Source: an uncultured Clostridia bacterium
GTDB taxonomy: Bacteria > Bacillota > Clostridia > TANB77 > CAG-508
Assembly (NCBI GenBank): GCA_928721915.1
Contig: CAKMVZ010000001.1
Location: forward strand, 310,001 to 374,000
Direction of reading: 5' to 3'
DNA length: 64,000 nt
The notes beneath the pieces are model-generated. The model was not told the origin of the DNA, did no database searches, and saw only the letters and a list, made by a program, of their open reading frames with translations. Of the stretch, positions 8,295 to 17,815 are shown piece by piece (the first letter of the stretch is position 1; every line of letters starts with the position of its first letter). The position numbers were made by a program, and so were the translations under genes.

Positions 8295-8654
8295 GTGGTA
8301 ATTATTGAAAAACAGAATATGCTAGTTCTCATAGTTGAAAATAGTAAAGATCCTGAATTAAAAAGAATTCCTAATAGACTAAATACTTTAAGAAGAATTG
8401 TGGGCAATGAAAATATTGAGGTTATAAAATATAAAGATGTTCTTATAGTTTATGACGAGGATGCCTTTAAAAAATTACTTCCAGTAAATAGAACTATTGA
8501 CGGATTGAATATAAGAGGAAATTTTGTAATAACAGGTAATGACGAGAAACATCAAGACTTTAAAGATTTAACTGAAGAACAAATAAAAGCATATACTGTT
8601 GAATTTCAAATAGAAAATGATTTAGAACAAGGAGATGAATTAGAAAATGAATAA
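8295..8654 (+). CDS. DUF3846-like ICE protein
   Basis: About 119 residues with the DUF3846 pattern: NRLNTLRRIVGNENIEVI, then PVNRTIDGLNIRGNFVITGND. The same domain forms the C-terminus of the ArdA fusion at 3970. The start is uncertain. AGGAGG (8290-8295) overlaps the GTG at 8295, and the well-spaced in-frame codons at 8301-8306 are ATT ATT; the next ATG is at 8320. It overlaps the VirD4 gene by 8 bases. Function unknown. Confidence 0.6.
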   Translation: MVIIEKQNMLVLIVENSKDPELKRIPNRLNTLRRIVGNENIEVIKYKDVLIVYDEDAFKKLLPVNRTIDGLNIRGNFVITGNDEKHQDFKDLTEEQIKAYTVEFQIENDLEQGDELENE

Positions 8655-10449
8655 AAGAAAATTTGGTATAATAACAGTTTTATCAATACTTAATATCCCC
8701 CTAAGTATTTATTTAAGTGCTATAATCCACACAAAACTTGCTAAAATAGAATTTTCTCAAATAGTAGTTGATAAACAATTATTACTACTATTTTTTCTTG
8801 TTTATTTGCTTTTTGAAATTGTATTTATTATGCTTTTTAGTTTTGGAAATAAGAATGTTTTTCAAAGTGAAACGGTAAGTGTTACAGATAAATTAAAAAC
8901 ACCTGAAATAATGGGACAAGGACAACACGGTACAGCTAGATGGCTTTCAAAAAAAGAATTTAAAAAAGCTTTTAAATGTAACACTTTAAGTGATACAAAC
9001 ACTGCATTTAATTCAGGTGGAATTGTTATAGGCTATGAAAAACAAAAAAACAAAGAGAATATTTATTATATTGATGATAATATTCATAGTTTAGTAGTTG
9101 GAGCTACAAGAAGTGGTAAAACAAGGAGTATTGTATTACAAACAGTTGGAAATCTTGGCTTAGCAGGAGAAAGTATGATTATTTCAGATCCGAAAGCTGA
9201 AATATATCATTATACTTCAAAGTTTTTAGAAAACTTGGGATATGAAATTATAACTTTAGATTTTAAGAATCCTACTAAAAGTACAAGATATAATTTTTTA
9301 CAACCTGTTATAGATGCAGTAAATAAAAATGACTTTAGAAAAGCTGAAGAATATGCTTGGGATATAACTCAAAGTTTAGTTGGAAATGAAGAAACTAAAA
9401 TGGAAAAGATATGGAGAGATGGCGAAATGTCAGTAATAGCAGGAGCTATTATGAGTGTAGTATTTGATAATAAAGAACATCCTGAATATCAAAATTTAAC
9501 TAATGTATATTCTTTTATATCAGAAATGTGTAAAACGATAGGGCAACAAATGCCTATAAATAAATACATTGAAAGTTTACCACCTGAACATCCTGCAAGT
9601 ACAATTTTTAATATTGCAAGAATTGCACCTGAAAAAACAAGAGGATCTTTTTTTACTTCAGCACTAACTACACTTAGGTTATTTACAAGTAAAAGCATTT
9701 ATGGAATGACTTGTAAAAGTGATTTTTGTCTAAAACAATCAGGAGAAAGAAAAACTGTTACTTATATTATACTTCCTGATGAAAAAACAACTTATTATCC
9801 TCTTGCCTCACTTTTTGTTTATCAAAACTATGTTTCACTTGTAGAATCTGCTGACGAACGAGGTGGAGAGCTAAAGATAAGAGTTAATTATATTTTAGAT
9901 GAGTTTGGAAATTTTACTACTATACCTGCTTTTGGAAATATGCTTACTGTTGCAGGTGGTAGAAGAATTAGATTTAATTTATTTTTACAATCTTTTTCAC
10001 AACTTGACAACAAATATGGTCGTGAAATTGCTGAAAATATTAGAGATAACTGTCAGACTTGGATATATTTAAAAACTGCCTCAAATGAAACAGCAAGTAT
10101 AATCTCAAAAAAATTAGGAACTTATACTACTTCTAGTTATAGTAGATCAAGTAGTTATAGCAAATATCAAAATGGCAGTAATTCTGAATCTGTTAATTTA
10201 ATTAGCAGAAATTTACTTACAGAAGATGAAATACTTAGAATTGAAAGACCGTATGTTTTAATAATTCAAGCAGGTCTATTCCCTATAATAACTAAACTAC
10301 CTGATATTTCTAAATGGAAATTTAACAAATTGTTTGGTATGGGAAATCAAGAGCATAACAGAAAATTAAGATTAGAAAGAGAAAATCAAAGACCTATTAA
10401 AGAAATTGAAGATATAAAACTATGGGGAATATGGAATGTTTATAGATAA
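8647..10449 (+). CDS. virD4: VirD4/TraG-type coupling ATPase
   Basis: A 600-residue type IV coupling protein. Two N-terminal membrane segments (about residues 8-28 and 45-72) precede the cytoplasmic ATPase domain with Walker A GATRSGKTRS near residue 152 and Walker B-like YILDEFGNF near residue 416. It links the relaxosome to the secretion channel and powers DNA export. The gene overlaps its upstream neighbour and is followed directly by the VirB2-like gene, heading the mating-channel operon. Confidence 0.92.
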   Translation: MNKRKFGIITVLSILNIPLSIYLSAIIHTKLAKIEFSQIVVDKQLLLLFFLVYLLFEIVFIMLFSFGNKNVFQSETVSVTDKLKTPEIMGQGQHGTARWLSKKEFKKAFKCNTLSDTNTAFNSGGIVIGYEKQKNKENIYYIDDNIHSLVVGATRSGKTRSIVLQTVGNLGLAGESMIISDPKAEIYHYTSKFLENLGYEIITLDFKNPTKSTRYNFLQPVIDAVNKNDFRKAEEYAWDITQSLVGNEETKMEKIWRDGEMSVIAGAIMSVVFDNKEHPEYQNLTNVYSFISEMCKTIGQQMPINKYIESLPPEHPASTIFNIARIAPEKTRGSFFTSALTTLRLFTSKSIYGMTCKSDFCLKQSGERKTVTYIILPDEKTTYYPLASLFVYQNYVSLVESADERGGELKIRVNYILDEFGNFTTIPAFGNMLTVAGGRRIRFNLFLQSFSQLDNKYGREIAENIRDNCQTWIYLKTASNETASIISKKLGTYTTSSYSRSSSYSKYQNGSNSESVNLISRNLLTEDEILRIERPYVLIIQAGLFPIITKLPDISKWKFNKLFGMGNQEHNRKLRLERENQRPIKEIEDIKLWGIWNVYR

Positions 10450-10462
10450 GGAGAATTTATGT

Positions 10463-10810
10463 ATGAGGAAAATAAAAGAAAAAACAAAAAAGTATTTAGG
10501 AAAAATAGGAAAAGCAGGACTTGTTATAACAAGTCTTTTTTGTGCAACAAGCACTTGTTTTGGAGCTGTGCAAGACAGCAAAATAGCAACAGGTACACAA
10601 AATTTAATTACTGATTTAACAAATTGGCTTTTAATACTTGCTCCTGTACTTACAGTATTATTAGTAGGATATTATTTGCTAAGAAAATCATCAAGTGATG
10701 AAATGGATGGCAAAAGGTGGGATTCAAGGATAAAAATAGCAATTATTTGTTGTGTAGGTGTAATAGTTGCTAGTGGACTTATAAACTTGATTGTTGGATA
10801 TTATAAATAA
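10463..10810 (+). CDS. Small membrane protein, VirB2/Maff2-like mating-channel component
   Basis: About 115 residues. The ATG at 10463 is chosen because AAGGAG lies 9 bases upstream; the frame extends 5' into virD4 without a ribosome site. A positively charged start and hydrophobic stretch ending in CFGA form a signal peptide, followed by two membrane segments (about residues 45-65 and 85-108). Size, topology and position between VirD4 and VirB6-like genes fit the VirB2-like or Maff2-family pilin position of Firmicutes ICEs. Confidence 0.65.
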   Translation: MRKIKEKTKKYLGKIGKAGLVITSLFCATSTCFGAVQDSKIATGTQNLITDLTNWLLILAPVLTVLLVGYYLLRKSSSDEMDGKRWDSRIKIAIICCVGVIVASGLINLIVGYYK

Positions 10811-10821
10811 GGAGGTACATT

Positions 10822-11679
10822 TTGGAATCAATTTTAACTGGCTTGATTACCAGTATTATTGGTGGTGCTGATAATGTAATAAATTCTGCATTTAATGGAC
10901 TTATTGATATGTGCTTTAATTCTGAAAATTATATTGCCTCAAATTTTGGTAGTACAGTAGTTGATTTTTCTGAATTAAAAGCACTTATATTAAGTTTAGC
11001 AATATCCTTAATAGTATTAAAGTTTTTAAAAAAAGGTTTTGATATGTATATTTTATGGACAGATGGAGAGGCTGATACTCCTCCCCTTACCTACATTGTC
11101 TATTTTGTTAGAGCAATAGTGGTAGCAATTAGTTTCTCTGTTTTATATGATTGGATAGTTCAAATTGCTCAATCTTTTGGAGAATCCATATTAACAGCTA
11201 TGAACTTAGCAAATAATATATCACTTACTACTATTATTGCTAATATTGCAACAGCAGGTTTGTTTACAGCAATAATAGCTTTAATCGCTTTAATTCTATT
11301 ATTTGTTTTATATATACAATTTTTAATGAGAGCATTAGAAATGTTTGTATTAAAATTAGGATTTCCTCTTGCCTGTGTTGGTTTGGTAAATCCTGACGGA
11401 GGAGTTTTTAAATCTTATTCAGAGAAACTTATAAAAAGTATTTTAACAGTTTTAGTACAAATTATATTATGCAAAATCGCAATAATACTGATAATGAATG
11501 TGAAAATGTTATTTGGAATCGCTGCGATTATAATGGCGATAAAAACTCCTAAGTTCCTACAAGAATTTATGCTTGGTGGTGGAACGGGAGGAATAAGTAG
11601 TGTAATTGTTACTACAAGTAAAACTATGGAGCTTTCTTCTCAAATTAAGAGAAAGCTAAGTACATTAAAGAAAGGGTAA
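10822..11679 (+). CDS. VirB6/TrbL-like polytopic channel protein
   Basis: A 285-residue protein starting at TTG after AAGGAGG, with five to seven predicted membrane helices and glycine-rich ends (FMLGGGTGGISS near the C-terminus). This is the form of TrbL/VirB6-like proteins in PrgI-VirB4-type systems, which sit in the membrane and form part of the DNA passage. The assignment rests on topology, length and operon position rather than a sharp motif. Confidence 0.7.
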   Translation: MESILTGLITSIIGGADNVINSAFNGLIDMCFNSENYIASNFGSTVVDFSELKALILSLAISLIVLKFLKKGFDMYILWTDGEADTPPLTYIVYFVRAIVVAISFSVLYDWIVQIAQSFGESILTAMNLANNISLTTIIANIATAGLFTAIIALIALILLFVLYIQFLMRALEMFVLKLGFPLACVGLVNPDGGVFKSYSEKLIKSILTVLVQIILCKIAIILIMNVKMLFGIAAIIMAIKTPKFLQEFMLGGGTGGISSVIVTTSKTMELSSQIKRKLSTLKKG

Positions 11680-11682
11680 ACT

Positions 11683-11898
11683 ATGGAAATGTTAGATGAA
11701 ATAATAGATTTATTAAGAGTTGCTATAATTCCACTTGGAGTTGTTTTTAGAGTAATATTTTGCTTTACTAAAATGATTTATGATGAAGATGCACAAGGAT
11801 CATATAAGAAGAAAATTAAAAATACCATAGTTTTTGGAATTATAGCAGAGCTAATATTTGTAATTTTAGACTTAATTAAAAATTATTATGGAGGTTAA
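11683..11898 (+). CDS. Small membrane protein of the conjugation operon
   Basis: 71 residues with two hydrophobic helices flanking a charged loop (FCFTKMIYDEDAQGSYKKKIK). It starts 4 bases after the VirB6-like gene and ends 3 bases before prgI, so it belongs to the mating-channel operon. Similar small proteins recur at this position in clostridial ICEs, but I cannot name a family. Confidence 0.6.
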   Translation: MEMLDEIIDLLRVAIIPLGVVFRVIFCFTKMIYDEDAQGSYKKKIKNTIVFGIIAELIFVILDLIKNYYGG

Positions 11899-11900
11899 GA

Positions 11901-12221
11901 ATGGAAAATGATGACTACAAGTTATATATTCCTTCTAATGTGAAAACAAGAATGGAATTTTTTAAAGGATATGGACTTAAAGAACTTATACCTACGATAA
12001 TTGTTTTTGCTTGTTTACTTCCTATTAGTTTAATTATTTATAAATTAAAGGGTAGTTTTTTATTACCTGTATTAATAGAATTTATAGGAGTTGCAGGAAC
12101 AATTATAGCAACTGCTAAAGATGAAAATAATTTATGTGTTACTAGGCAAATTAAATTTTTAATTGATTTTGCTAATACGCAAAAACAATACAGATATAAA
12201 TATTTTAATAAATGGAGGTAA
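11901..12221 (+). CDS. prgI: PrgI family conjugation protein
   Basis: A 106-residue protein with two adjacent membrane helices (about residues 28-70) and the PrgI pattern: an N-terminal YKLYIPSNVKTR, the helices, and a C-terminal positively charged tail (QYRYKYFNKWR). PrgI proteins are small inner-membrane partners of VirB4 in Gram-positive type IV secretion systems. It follows AGGTTAAG and lies immediately upstream of the VirB4-type genes, the usual order. Confidence 0.8.
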   Translation: MENDDYKLYIPSNVKTRMEFFKGYGLKELIPTIIVFACLLPISLIIYKLKGSFLLPVLIEFIGVAGTIIATAKDENNLCVTRQIKFLIDFANTQKQYRYKYFNKWR

Positions 12222-12225
12222 TATA

Positions 12226-12837
12226 TTGGGAAAATTATTAAATATAATATTTGGTAAAAAAACAAAAGAAAAAACTTGTAATGAAGAAATTGGAATATTA
12301 GATATTAGAAATAATTATATTTATACAAGAGATGGCAATGTAATTGCAGGAATTAAAATATATTCAATAAATACACAATTACTAACAGATAGAGAAAAAA
12401 ATAACTTGATAAATGAATTATCTGCTGAACTTTCTTCTGAACAAGGAGAAATGAAATATTTTAATATTGCTAGAGCTGTTGATATATCTCCTTTACAGGA
12501 ATATTTAACAGAAATTATAAATACAACTGATAATACAATTCAAAAAAAGTTACTAAAAACACACTTAAACGAAGTACAAAGATTGTCTTTAAATGGCGAA
12601 ATTGTTGAAAGACAATCTTTTTTAATGATAAATGCAAAATATGATGACAATTCAGAGAAAGATTTATTAAAAAGGTGCTTAGATTTAAGTAATAAATTTG
12701 AAAGATGTGGCATAAAGGCTGAAATCCTTGATGAGCCTTCTTTAATTCAATTATGTAATAGCTTTTTAAATATGAATTATGCTCATAGAGAAGATACAGA
12801 TATTGAGGATAAAGTTTTGATGCTGAAGGAGGCTTAA
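12226..12837 (+). CDS. Conjugation protein resembling a VirB4-type N-terminal domain
   Basis: 203 residues from the TTG at 12226, which follows TGGAGG by 7 bases; the longer frame would start inside prgI. After a basic start the sequence IGILDIRNNYIYTRDGNVIAGIKIYSI, then NLINELSAELSSEQGEMKYFNIARAVD, looks like the substrate-facing N-terminal domain that precedes VirB4/TraE-type ATPases. The next gene has its own VirB4 start, so this is either a detached domain or a distinct partner. Tight spacing (1 base) with virB4 supports a joint role. Confidence 0.55.
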   Translation: MGKLLNIIFGKKTKEKTCNEEIGILDIRNNYIYTRDGNVIAGIKIYSINTQLLTDREKNNLINELSAELSSEQGEMKYFNIARAVDISPLQEYLTEIINTTDNTIQKKLLKTHLNEVQRLSLNGEIVERQSFLMINAKYDDNSEKDLLKRCLDLSNKFERCGIKAEILDEPSLIQLCNSFLNMNYAHREDTDIEDKVLMLKEA

Positions 12838-12838
12838 A

Positions 12839-14671
12839 TTGAAGAATAAAGAAATTATAAGAATAACAGAAAACTTAACTTTACTTAATATTCTTGCTCC
12901 AATAGGTGGAATTGAATATTATAAAAATTATTTTAGAGTTGGAGATTACTTAGGCAGGGTTTATGCAATAACAAAATACCCTCAAAAAGTAAAGGTTGGA
13001 TGGCTTGAAAACATTGCAAATATACCTAACACAGTTTGCTCTATAAATATATCTCCTACTGAAAAAGATACATTAATGCAGAATATAAGTAAAGGTATTA
13101 GGCAAAATGAAATTCAGTATGATAGCATTAAAGACGAAATACTAAGGCAAAGAACAGAAAGAGAAATTGAAGATGCAAGAGAACTAATTGAAAAAATTGA
13201 TCTTAATGGAGAAACTGTTGTATATGTTACTATTGCCATAATGGTTATTGCTGAAGATATGGAAGAATTAAAACAAAGGTCTAAAGCTGTAACAACTAAA
13301 CTTGCAACAATGCAAATGAAAGGGCGATTATTAACTAATTTGAGTAAAAACTCATTTAAGTTAATGTCGCCTTTTTCAATTACAGATCCTGTTATAAAAG
13401 AAATAGCTGATAGAAATATGTTGGAAAGTTCTTGGATTGGTGGACTTCCCTTTTCTAGTTCAGGATTTAATGATGGAAATAAATATTATTTTGCAAGAGA
13501 TACAAAGGGTGGAATCGTAATACTTGATCCTTGGAAAAGAGGTGGAGATAGAACAAACTCAAATTTTGTAATTATGGGTACGGCAGGTGTTGGAAAATCA
13601 ACTGTTGCTAAACACTTAATTCTAAATGAATATATGACAAATACAAAAGTAATTTTAATAGATCCTGAAAGAGAATATAAAGAAATGACAGAGAATTTAG
13701 GAGAAAAATGGATTGATATTGGTAGTGGTAGAGGTGGAATTATAAATCCTTTACAAATAAAAGAAGTTCCTTTAGACGATGAAAATGAAGAAGAACTAGG
13801 ATATAAAGACGAAGGCAAAGGAATGGGAGCTATGGCTCTGCATTTTCAAACATTAAGGACTTTTTTTAAGCTACTATATCCTGAATTAAATTCTATTCAA
13901 ATTGCCTATTTAGAAGAAGTATTAGAAGAACTATATGGAAAATTTGGTATAACTTGGGATACAGATATAACAGGGATTCCTAATAATAAATTTCCAATAA
14001 TGACAGACTTATATAATATGCTTGAACAAAAAGCTAATTCAGAAAAAGATAAGGATAAACAAAAGGTATTCGCAACTTTAAAGAGTTTATTTAGAGGAAT
14101 TAGTATAGGAGCAGAAAAAGGCTTATTTAATGGATATACTTCAGTAAATGATATGGCACAAGTGGTATGTTTTGATACTTTTAACTTGCAAAATGCTTCA
14201 GATAGAATAAAAAAAGCTCAATATTTTAATGTTTTAACTTATTGTTGGGAAATTATGAGTAAAGATAAAGAAGAAAAAACGATGCTTGTATGTGATGAGG
14301 CTTATTTACTTATAGATCCTGAAGTACCACAAACATTAATATTTTTAAGAAATGTTGCTAAGAGGTGTAGAAAGTATGAAGGAAGTTTAGTAATAATTTC
14401 TCACTCTATTGTTGATTTCTTAGATAGTTCTGTAAAAATGTATGGACAAGCAATATTAGATATGGCAACATATAAAATTTTAATGGGAACAGACGGACAA
14501 AACTTAGAAGAATCAACAGAATTATTTAAACTAAGTGAGGCACAAGCAGAGTTTTTATATAAAAAGAAAAGAGGTCTAGCATTATTTATCATTGGCTCAA
14601 ACAGAATATTTGTAAGGTTTGATATCTTCCCTATTGAGTTTGAGTATTTTGGTAAAGGTGGTGGTCGTTAA
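12839..14671 (+). CDS. virB4: VirB4/TrbE-type conjugation ATPase
   Basis: A 610-residue cytoplasmic ATPase that energises channel assembly and transfer. The N-terminal VirB4 region contains FRVGDYLGRVYAITKYP. Walker A is GTAGVGKSTVAKH near residue 247 and Walker B-like TMLVCDEAYLLI near residue 481. TTG start after AAGGAGGC. The stop overlaps the ATG of the M23 gene by one base, so the channel operon continues without a gap. Confidence 0.92.
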   Translation: MKNKEIIRITENLTLLNILAPIGGIEYYKNYFRVGDYLGRVYAITKYPQKVKVGWLENIANIPNTVCSINISPTEKDTLMQNISKGIRQNEIQYDSIKDEILRQRTEREIEDARELIEKIDLNGETVVYVTIAIMVIAEDMEELKQRSKAVTTKLATMQMKGRLLTNLSKNSFKLMSPFSITDPVIKEIADRNMLESSWIGGLPFSSSGFNDGNKYYFARDTKGGIVILDPWKRGGDRTNSNFVIMGTAGVGKSTVAKHLILNEYMTNTKVILIDPEREYKEMTENLGEKWIDIGSGRGGIINPLQIKEVPLDDENEEELGYKDEGKGMGAMALHFQTLRTFFKLLYPELNSIQIAYLEEVLEELYGKFGITWDTDITGIPNNKFPIMTDLYNMLEQKANSEKDKDKQKVFATLKSLFRGISIGAEKGLFNGYTSVNDMAQVVCFDTFNLQNASDRIKKAQYFNVLTYCWEIMSKDKEEKTMLVCDEAYLLIDPEVPQTLIFLRNVAKRCRKYEGSLVIISHSIVDFLDSSVKMYGQAILDMATYKILMGTDGQNLEESTELFKLSEAQAEFLYKKKRGLALFIIGSNRIFVRFDIFPIEFEYFGKGGGR

Positions 14672-15399
14672 TGGCAGTAGATCCACATACGCTTAAACTC
14701 ATTGCACAAGCAGTAATTAGTCAAATAACAGATGAAGAAAAAAGGCAAAGACTAATAATAGGGATTATTATTGCTATTGTTATTATGGTATTTATAATCT
14801 TAATTCCTATTTTTGCAATTACATCTACTATTGATACAATTAAAAGCTTTTTTGGTTTTGGAGAAGATGGAAAAGCAACAGACGATTCTTATTATTCATT
14901 AGTTGAAATGCACGATACCTATGCTCCTACTCCTCAAATTGGAGAACTTGAATACAATGGTACTTTCCCTATGCCAGTTCAAAATGCAACTGTTACAAGT
15001 GAATTTGGATCTAGAGTACATCCTGTTACAGGAAAACAAAGCTTTCATACAGGAACTGATTTAGCAGGAGCTTGGCATTCAAATATTACAGGTGTTGAAA
15101 AAGGAAGTATTGTATTTGCAGGAGTACAACAAGGTTATGGAAATTGTGTTGAAATAAAACACACAACGGAAAGTGGTACTACATATTATACTTTTTATGC
15201 TCATTTAGCAAGAATTGATGTTGTAGAAGGACAAGAAGTTGAACAAGGCACAATCATAGGAATTCAAGGAGGAGATCCTGACAGAGATCCAAATCCCGGA
15301 TATAGCACAGGCTCACATTTACACTTTGAAATAAGAATGTCGCAAAATGGAGATTTTGTAAATCCTAGAGAATATTTATATGGAGAAAAGGAGGTTTAG
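14671..15399 (+). CDS. Membrane-anchored M23 peptidase (conjugation cell-wall hydrolase)
   Basis: A 242-residue protein with one N-terminal membrane helix (about residues 28-52) and a C-terminal LytM/M23 domain. The zinc ligands are in FHTGTDLAGA (about residue 124) and HLHFEIR (about residue 216). Facing outside the membrane, it would open the peptidoglycan locally for the mating channel, the role of VirB1 or the NlpC/P60 proteins of other ICEs. The gene overlaps virB4 by one base and carries the ribosome site of the following methyltransferase in its 3' end. Confidence 0.88.
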   Translation: MAVDPHTLKLIAQAVISQITDEEKRQRLIIGIIIAIVIMVFIILIPIFAITSTIDTIKSFFGFGEDGKATDDSYYSLVEMHDTYAPTPQIGELEYNGTFPMPVQNATVTSEFGSRVHPVTGKQSFHTGTDLAGAWHSNITGVEKGSIVFAGVQQGYGNCVEIKHTTESGTTYYTFYAHLARIDVVEGQEVEQGTIIGIQGGDPDRDPNPGYSTGSHLHFEIRMSQNGDFVNPREYLYGEKEV

Positions 15400-15400
15400 A

Positions 15401-15949
15401 TTGGTAACAGATATATATACAACTGATAAAAAATATAAAATAATATATGCAGATCCCCCTTGGAAATATAAAACTTGGAGAGATGGTATGGGTACAGCAG
15501 AAAAACATTACCCCACAATGAATATAGAGGATATAGTAAATATGAAGGATATAATCAAAAAAATTTCAAATCGTGATTGTATTCTTTTTTTATGGGTTAC
15601 TTTTCCTTGCCTATTAGAAGGTTTAAGAACTATGAAAGAATGGGGATTTAAGTATAAAACTTGTGGCTTTAATTGGATAAAAAGAAATAAAAAAAGTAAC
15701 ACTTTTTTCTTTGGTATGGGACATTGGACTAGAGCTAATTCGGAATTGTGTTTAATTGGAACTAAAGGAACTATTAAAAGAAAATCAAGTAAAGTTTCTC
15801 AAATAGTATATGAGCCTATTGAAGAACATAGTAAAAAGCCTGATGTAATTAGAGATAAAATAATAGAACTTGTTGGGGATTTAACTAGAATTGAACTATT
15901 TGCAAGACAGACTGTTGATGGATGGGACTGTTGGGGAAATGAAGTTTAG
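15401..15949 (+). CDS. MT-A70 family adenine N6-methyltransferase
   Basis: 182 residues from the TTG at 15401, 6 bases after AAGGAGG. The catalytic DPPW motif is at residues 18-21, followed by FLWVTFPCLLEGLRTMKEWGF and HSKKPDVIRDKI, typical of the MT-A70 fold. Bacterial members on mobile elements methylate adenine in DNA and can protect against host restriction. It overlaps nothing but is 1 base from the M23 stop, so it is expressed with the conjugation operon. No restriction partner is nearby. Confidence 0.85.
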   Translation: MVTDIYTTDKKYKIIYADPPWKYKTWRDGMGTAEKHYPTMNIEDIVNMKDIIKKISNRDCILFLWVTFPCLLEGLRTMKEWGFKYKTCGFNWIKRNKKSNTFFFGMGHWTRANSELCLIGTKGTIKRKSSKVSQIVYEPIEEHSKKPDVIRDKIIELVGDLTRIELFARQTVDGWDCWGNEV

Positions 15950-15964
15950 AAAGAGGTGATTTAT

Positions 15965-16786
15965 TTGGATATAAAAACAAAAGTATTAGTTAGTAAATTT
16001 AAAAATGTATCATACTTTACGGATTTAGAAGATTATATTTCAGATCGAATAAATGAAAATAAGCTAAATTATGATAAGTTAAAGTATTTATATGATAATC
16101 TTTATAAAGGTCGTTCAGAATTTATAAAACAAAATATATATCCTGTTGGAGAATTTTTATCAAATGGCTATTCCTTCGAGGAATGCGAGAAGATAACTGA
16201 TTTACTAGATGATGCAACAGGGAAAACTATATTTTTCTATGATAAAAAAGAACAAGGTCATAAATTTAATAAATTATTTGTAGATTTAAAATTTAGTTTT
16301 GACAAATATAATGAATTTATAAAATGTGGAAATAGTAAGGATATTGCCTTTGAAAAACTAAAATTTGAATTAGATATTACACCTTTAAAATTAAGAGAAA
16401 TTATAGTTACTTTAAACTCAAATAAATATATTTATCACTCTGAAATGGAATCTTATTGTAATTATATAAATAATGAGATGGAAAAATTAAGAAATGCTTT
16501 TAGAGAAGATACTAGCAAGGATGAAAAACTATTAAAACTTTTTGAAAATGATAACCCCAAAAATAGGTTTCAAAGTATTAGAGTTGCAGGAACAATACTA
16601 GCAGGAATAGATTTAAGAAATATACAAAGAGAAAATAATAATTTAATTGGTACAAAAGAAGAATACCCCTACAATGATAAGCAAGTTAAAATGATAGATT
16701 TATTCAATAGGTTTGAAAATACGATGGAAAAAGCCGAACAATATATTGAGTTAAATTATGCTCAAGAAAATAATATAGAAATGTAG
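15965..16786 (+). CDS. Hypothetical ICE protein
   Basis: About 273 residues. The TTG at 15965 is preferred because AGAGGTG lies 7 bases upstream; the GTG at 15956 is part of that site. Mostly helical and charged with no recognised domain, signal peptide or membrane helix. It follows the methyltransferase by 15 bases and ends the conjugation operon before a 63-base gap with a TATAAT box at 16807-16812. Confidence 0.5.
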   Translation: MDIKTKVLVSKFKNVSYFTDLEDYISDRINENKLNYDKLKYLYDNLYKGRSEFIKQNIYPVGEFLSNGYSFEECEKITDLLDDATGKTIFFYDKKEQGHKFNKLFVDLKFSFDKYNEFIKCGNSKDIAFEKLKFELDITPLKLREIIVTLNSNKYIYHSEMESYCNYINNEMEKLRNAFREDTSKDEKLLKLFENDNPKNRFQSIRVAGTILAGIDLRNIQRENNNLIGTKEEYPYNDKQVKMIDLFNRFENTMEKAEQYIELNYAQENNIEM

Positions 16787-16849
16787 ATACACTTAATCTT
16801 GTGTGATATAATCATAAGCGAAAATAGTAAGTTGTAGAGGAGGATTAAA

Positions 16850-17704
16850 ATGAAGATATTTAATACCAAAAAACTTCAGGAAGAATGGCAAAAAAAAGTT
16901 GAAACAAGTTATAATCAAGGTAAAAAAGATGCAGAAAATGAATTTAATAATATGCTTAATGCAGTTAATAAGGATAAAGCATATTGGAATTCGCTATCAG
17001 AAAAAGAACTATTAATCGAAATAATGTTAGCTTTAAAATTTAATAATAACAATGTAGAAGTTTTAAATAATAAAATTTCATATATCCATAATTATAAAAA
17101 TATTTTTAAAGAATTAAATAATAACATGGATAATTTGAAAAAAACTGAAGATTCATTAAATTCAAATATCGAAAATGAAAAGAAACAAATAATTGAATTT
17201 GAAAATTTGATAAAAAGCGTAATTTCAAAAATAAATGATATAGATTCTACTTTAAAAGAAATAATAAGTATAAAAGAGAATATTAATAAAGTTATTGAAG
17301 ATATTAATACTACTATACCAAAATTAAATGAAACAAGTACTCAAATTGATAAAATAGCAACAGAGATAGAGGACACAATAAAAACATATTCTGATTCTCC
17401 AGCAGAAATATTAAGAGAGTTAAGAGAACAAATTAATGATTTATATAACGAATTAAAAAATGATGAAAATGATGATGAAACAATAAAGGATAAATTGAAT
17501 AATATATATAGTAACATGGATTCAGCTCTGAACGAATATAGTTCATATAGTTTATATTCGAAGATTGAAGATTTGAATAGTGAATTAAGTGACTTGAACA
17601 GTAAATTAAGTAATTCCTTAGATCCATATGCTTATGATAGTCTTTATTCAAAAATTCAAGATTTAGAATCAAAATTAGATTCAATTAATCTTTCAGATTT
17701 ATAA
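16850..17704 (+). CDS. Long coiled-coil protein
   Basis: 284 residues starting at an ATG after GAGGAGG. From about residue 75 to the end it is nearly continuous coiled coil, with short heptad-like repeats near the C-terminus (SKIEDLNSELSDLNSKL, SKIQDLESKLDSI). No membrane helix or catalytic motif. It has its own promoter region and a strong terminator at 17777-17813. It could be a structural or DNA-associated factor of the ICE; function unknown. Confidence 0.55.
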   Translation: MKIFNTKKLQEEWQKKVETSYNQGKKDAENEFNNMLNAVNKDKAYWNSLSEKELLIEIMLALKFNNNNVEVLNNKISYIHNYKNIFKELNNNMDNLKKTEDSLNSNIENEKKQIIEFENLIKSVISKINDIDSTLKEIISIKENINKVIEDINTTIPKLNETSTQIDKIATEIEDTIKTYSDSPAEILRELREQINDLYNELKNDENDDETIKDKLNNIYSNMDSALNEYSSYSLYSKIEDLNSELSDLNSKLSNSLDPYAYDSLYSKIQDLESKLDSINLSDL

Positions 17705-17776
17705 TATTAATTGGAATTAAGAGTGTAAAATTGGATATCATTATAAAAAATATAAAGACAAATTACAGGTATACTG

Positions 17777-17813
17777 TTAGATGTAAATAAAAGAGTTTAC
17801 ATCTAATTTTTTT
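17777..17813 (+). terminator. Intrinsic terminator after the coiled-coil gene
   Basis: Perfect 11-base stem TTAGATGTAAA (17777-17787) and TTTACATCTAA (17796-17806) with an 8-base loop and a 7-T run. The IS110-family insertion appears to begin just beyond it. Confidence 0.85.
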
Positions 17814-17815
17814 GG

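Noticed and set aside
17541..17700. CRISPR-like or DNA tandem repeat in the coiled-coil gene
   Set aside because: The repetition is at the level of heptad codons (SKIxDLxSxL), not regularly spaced identical DNA repeats.
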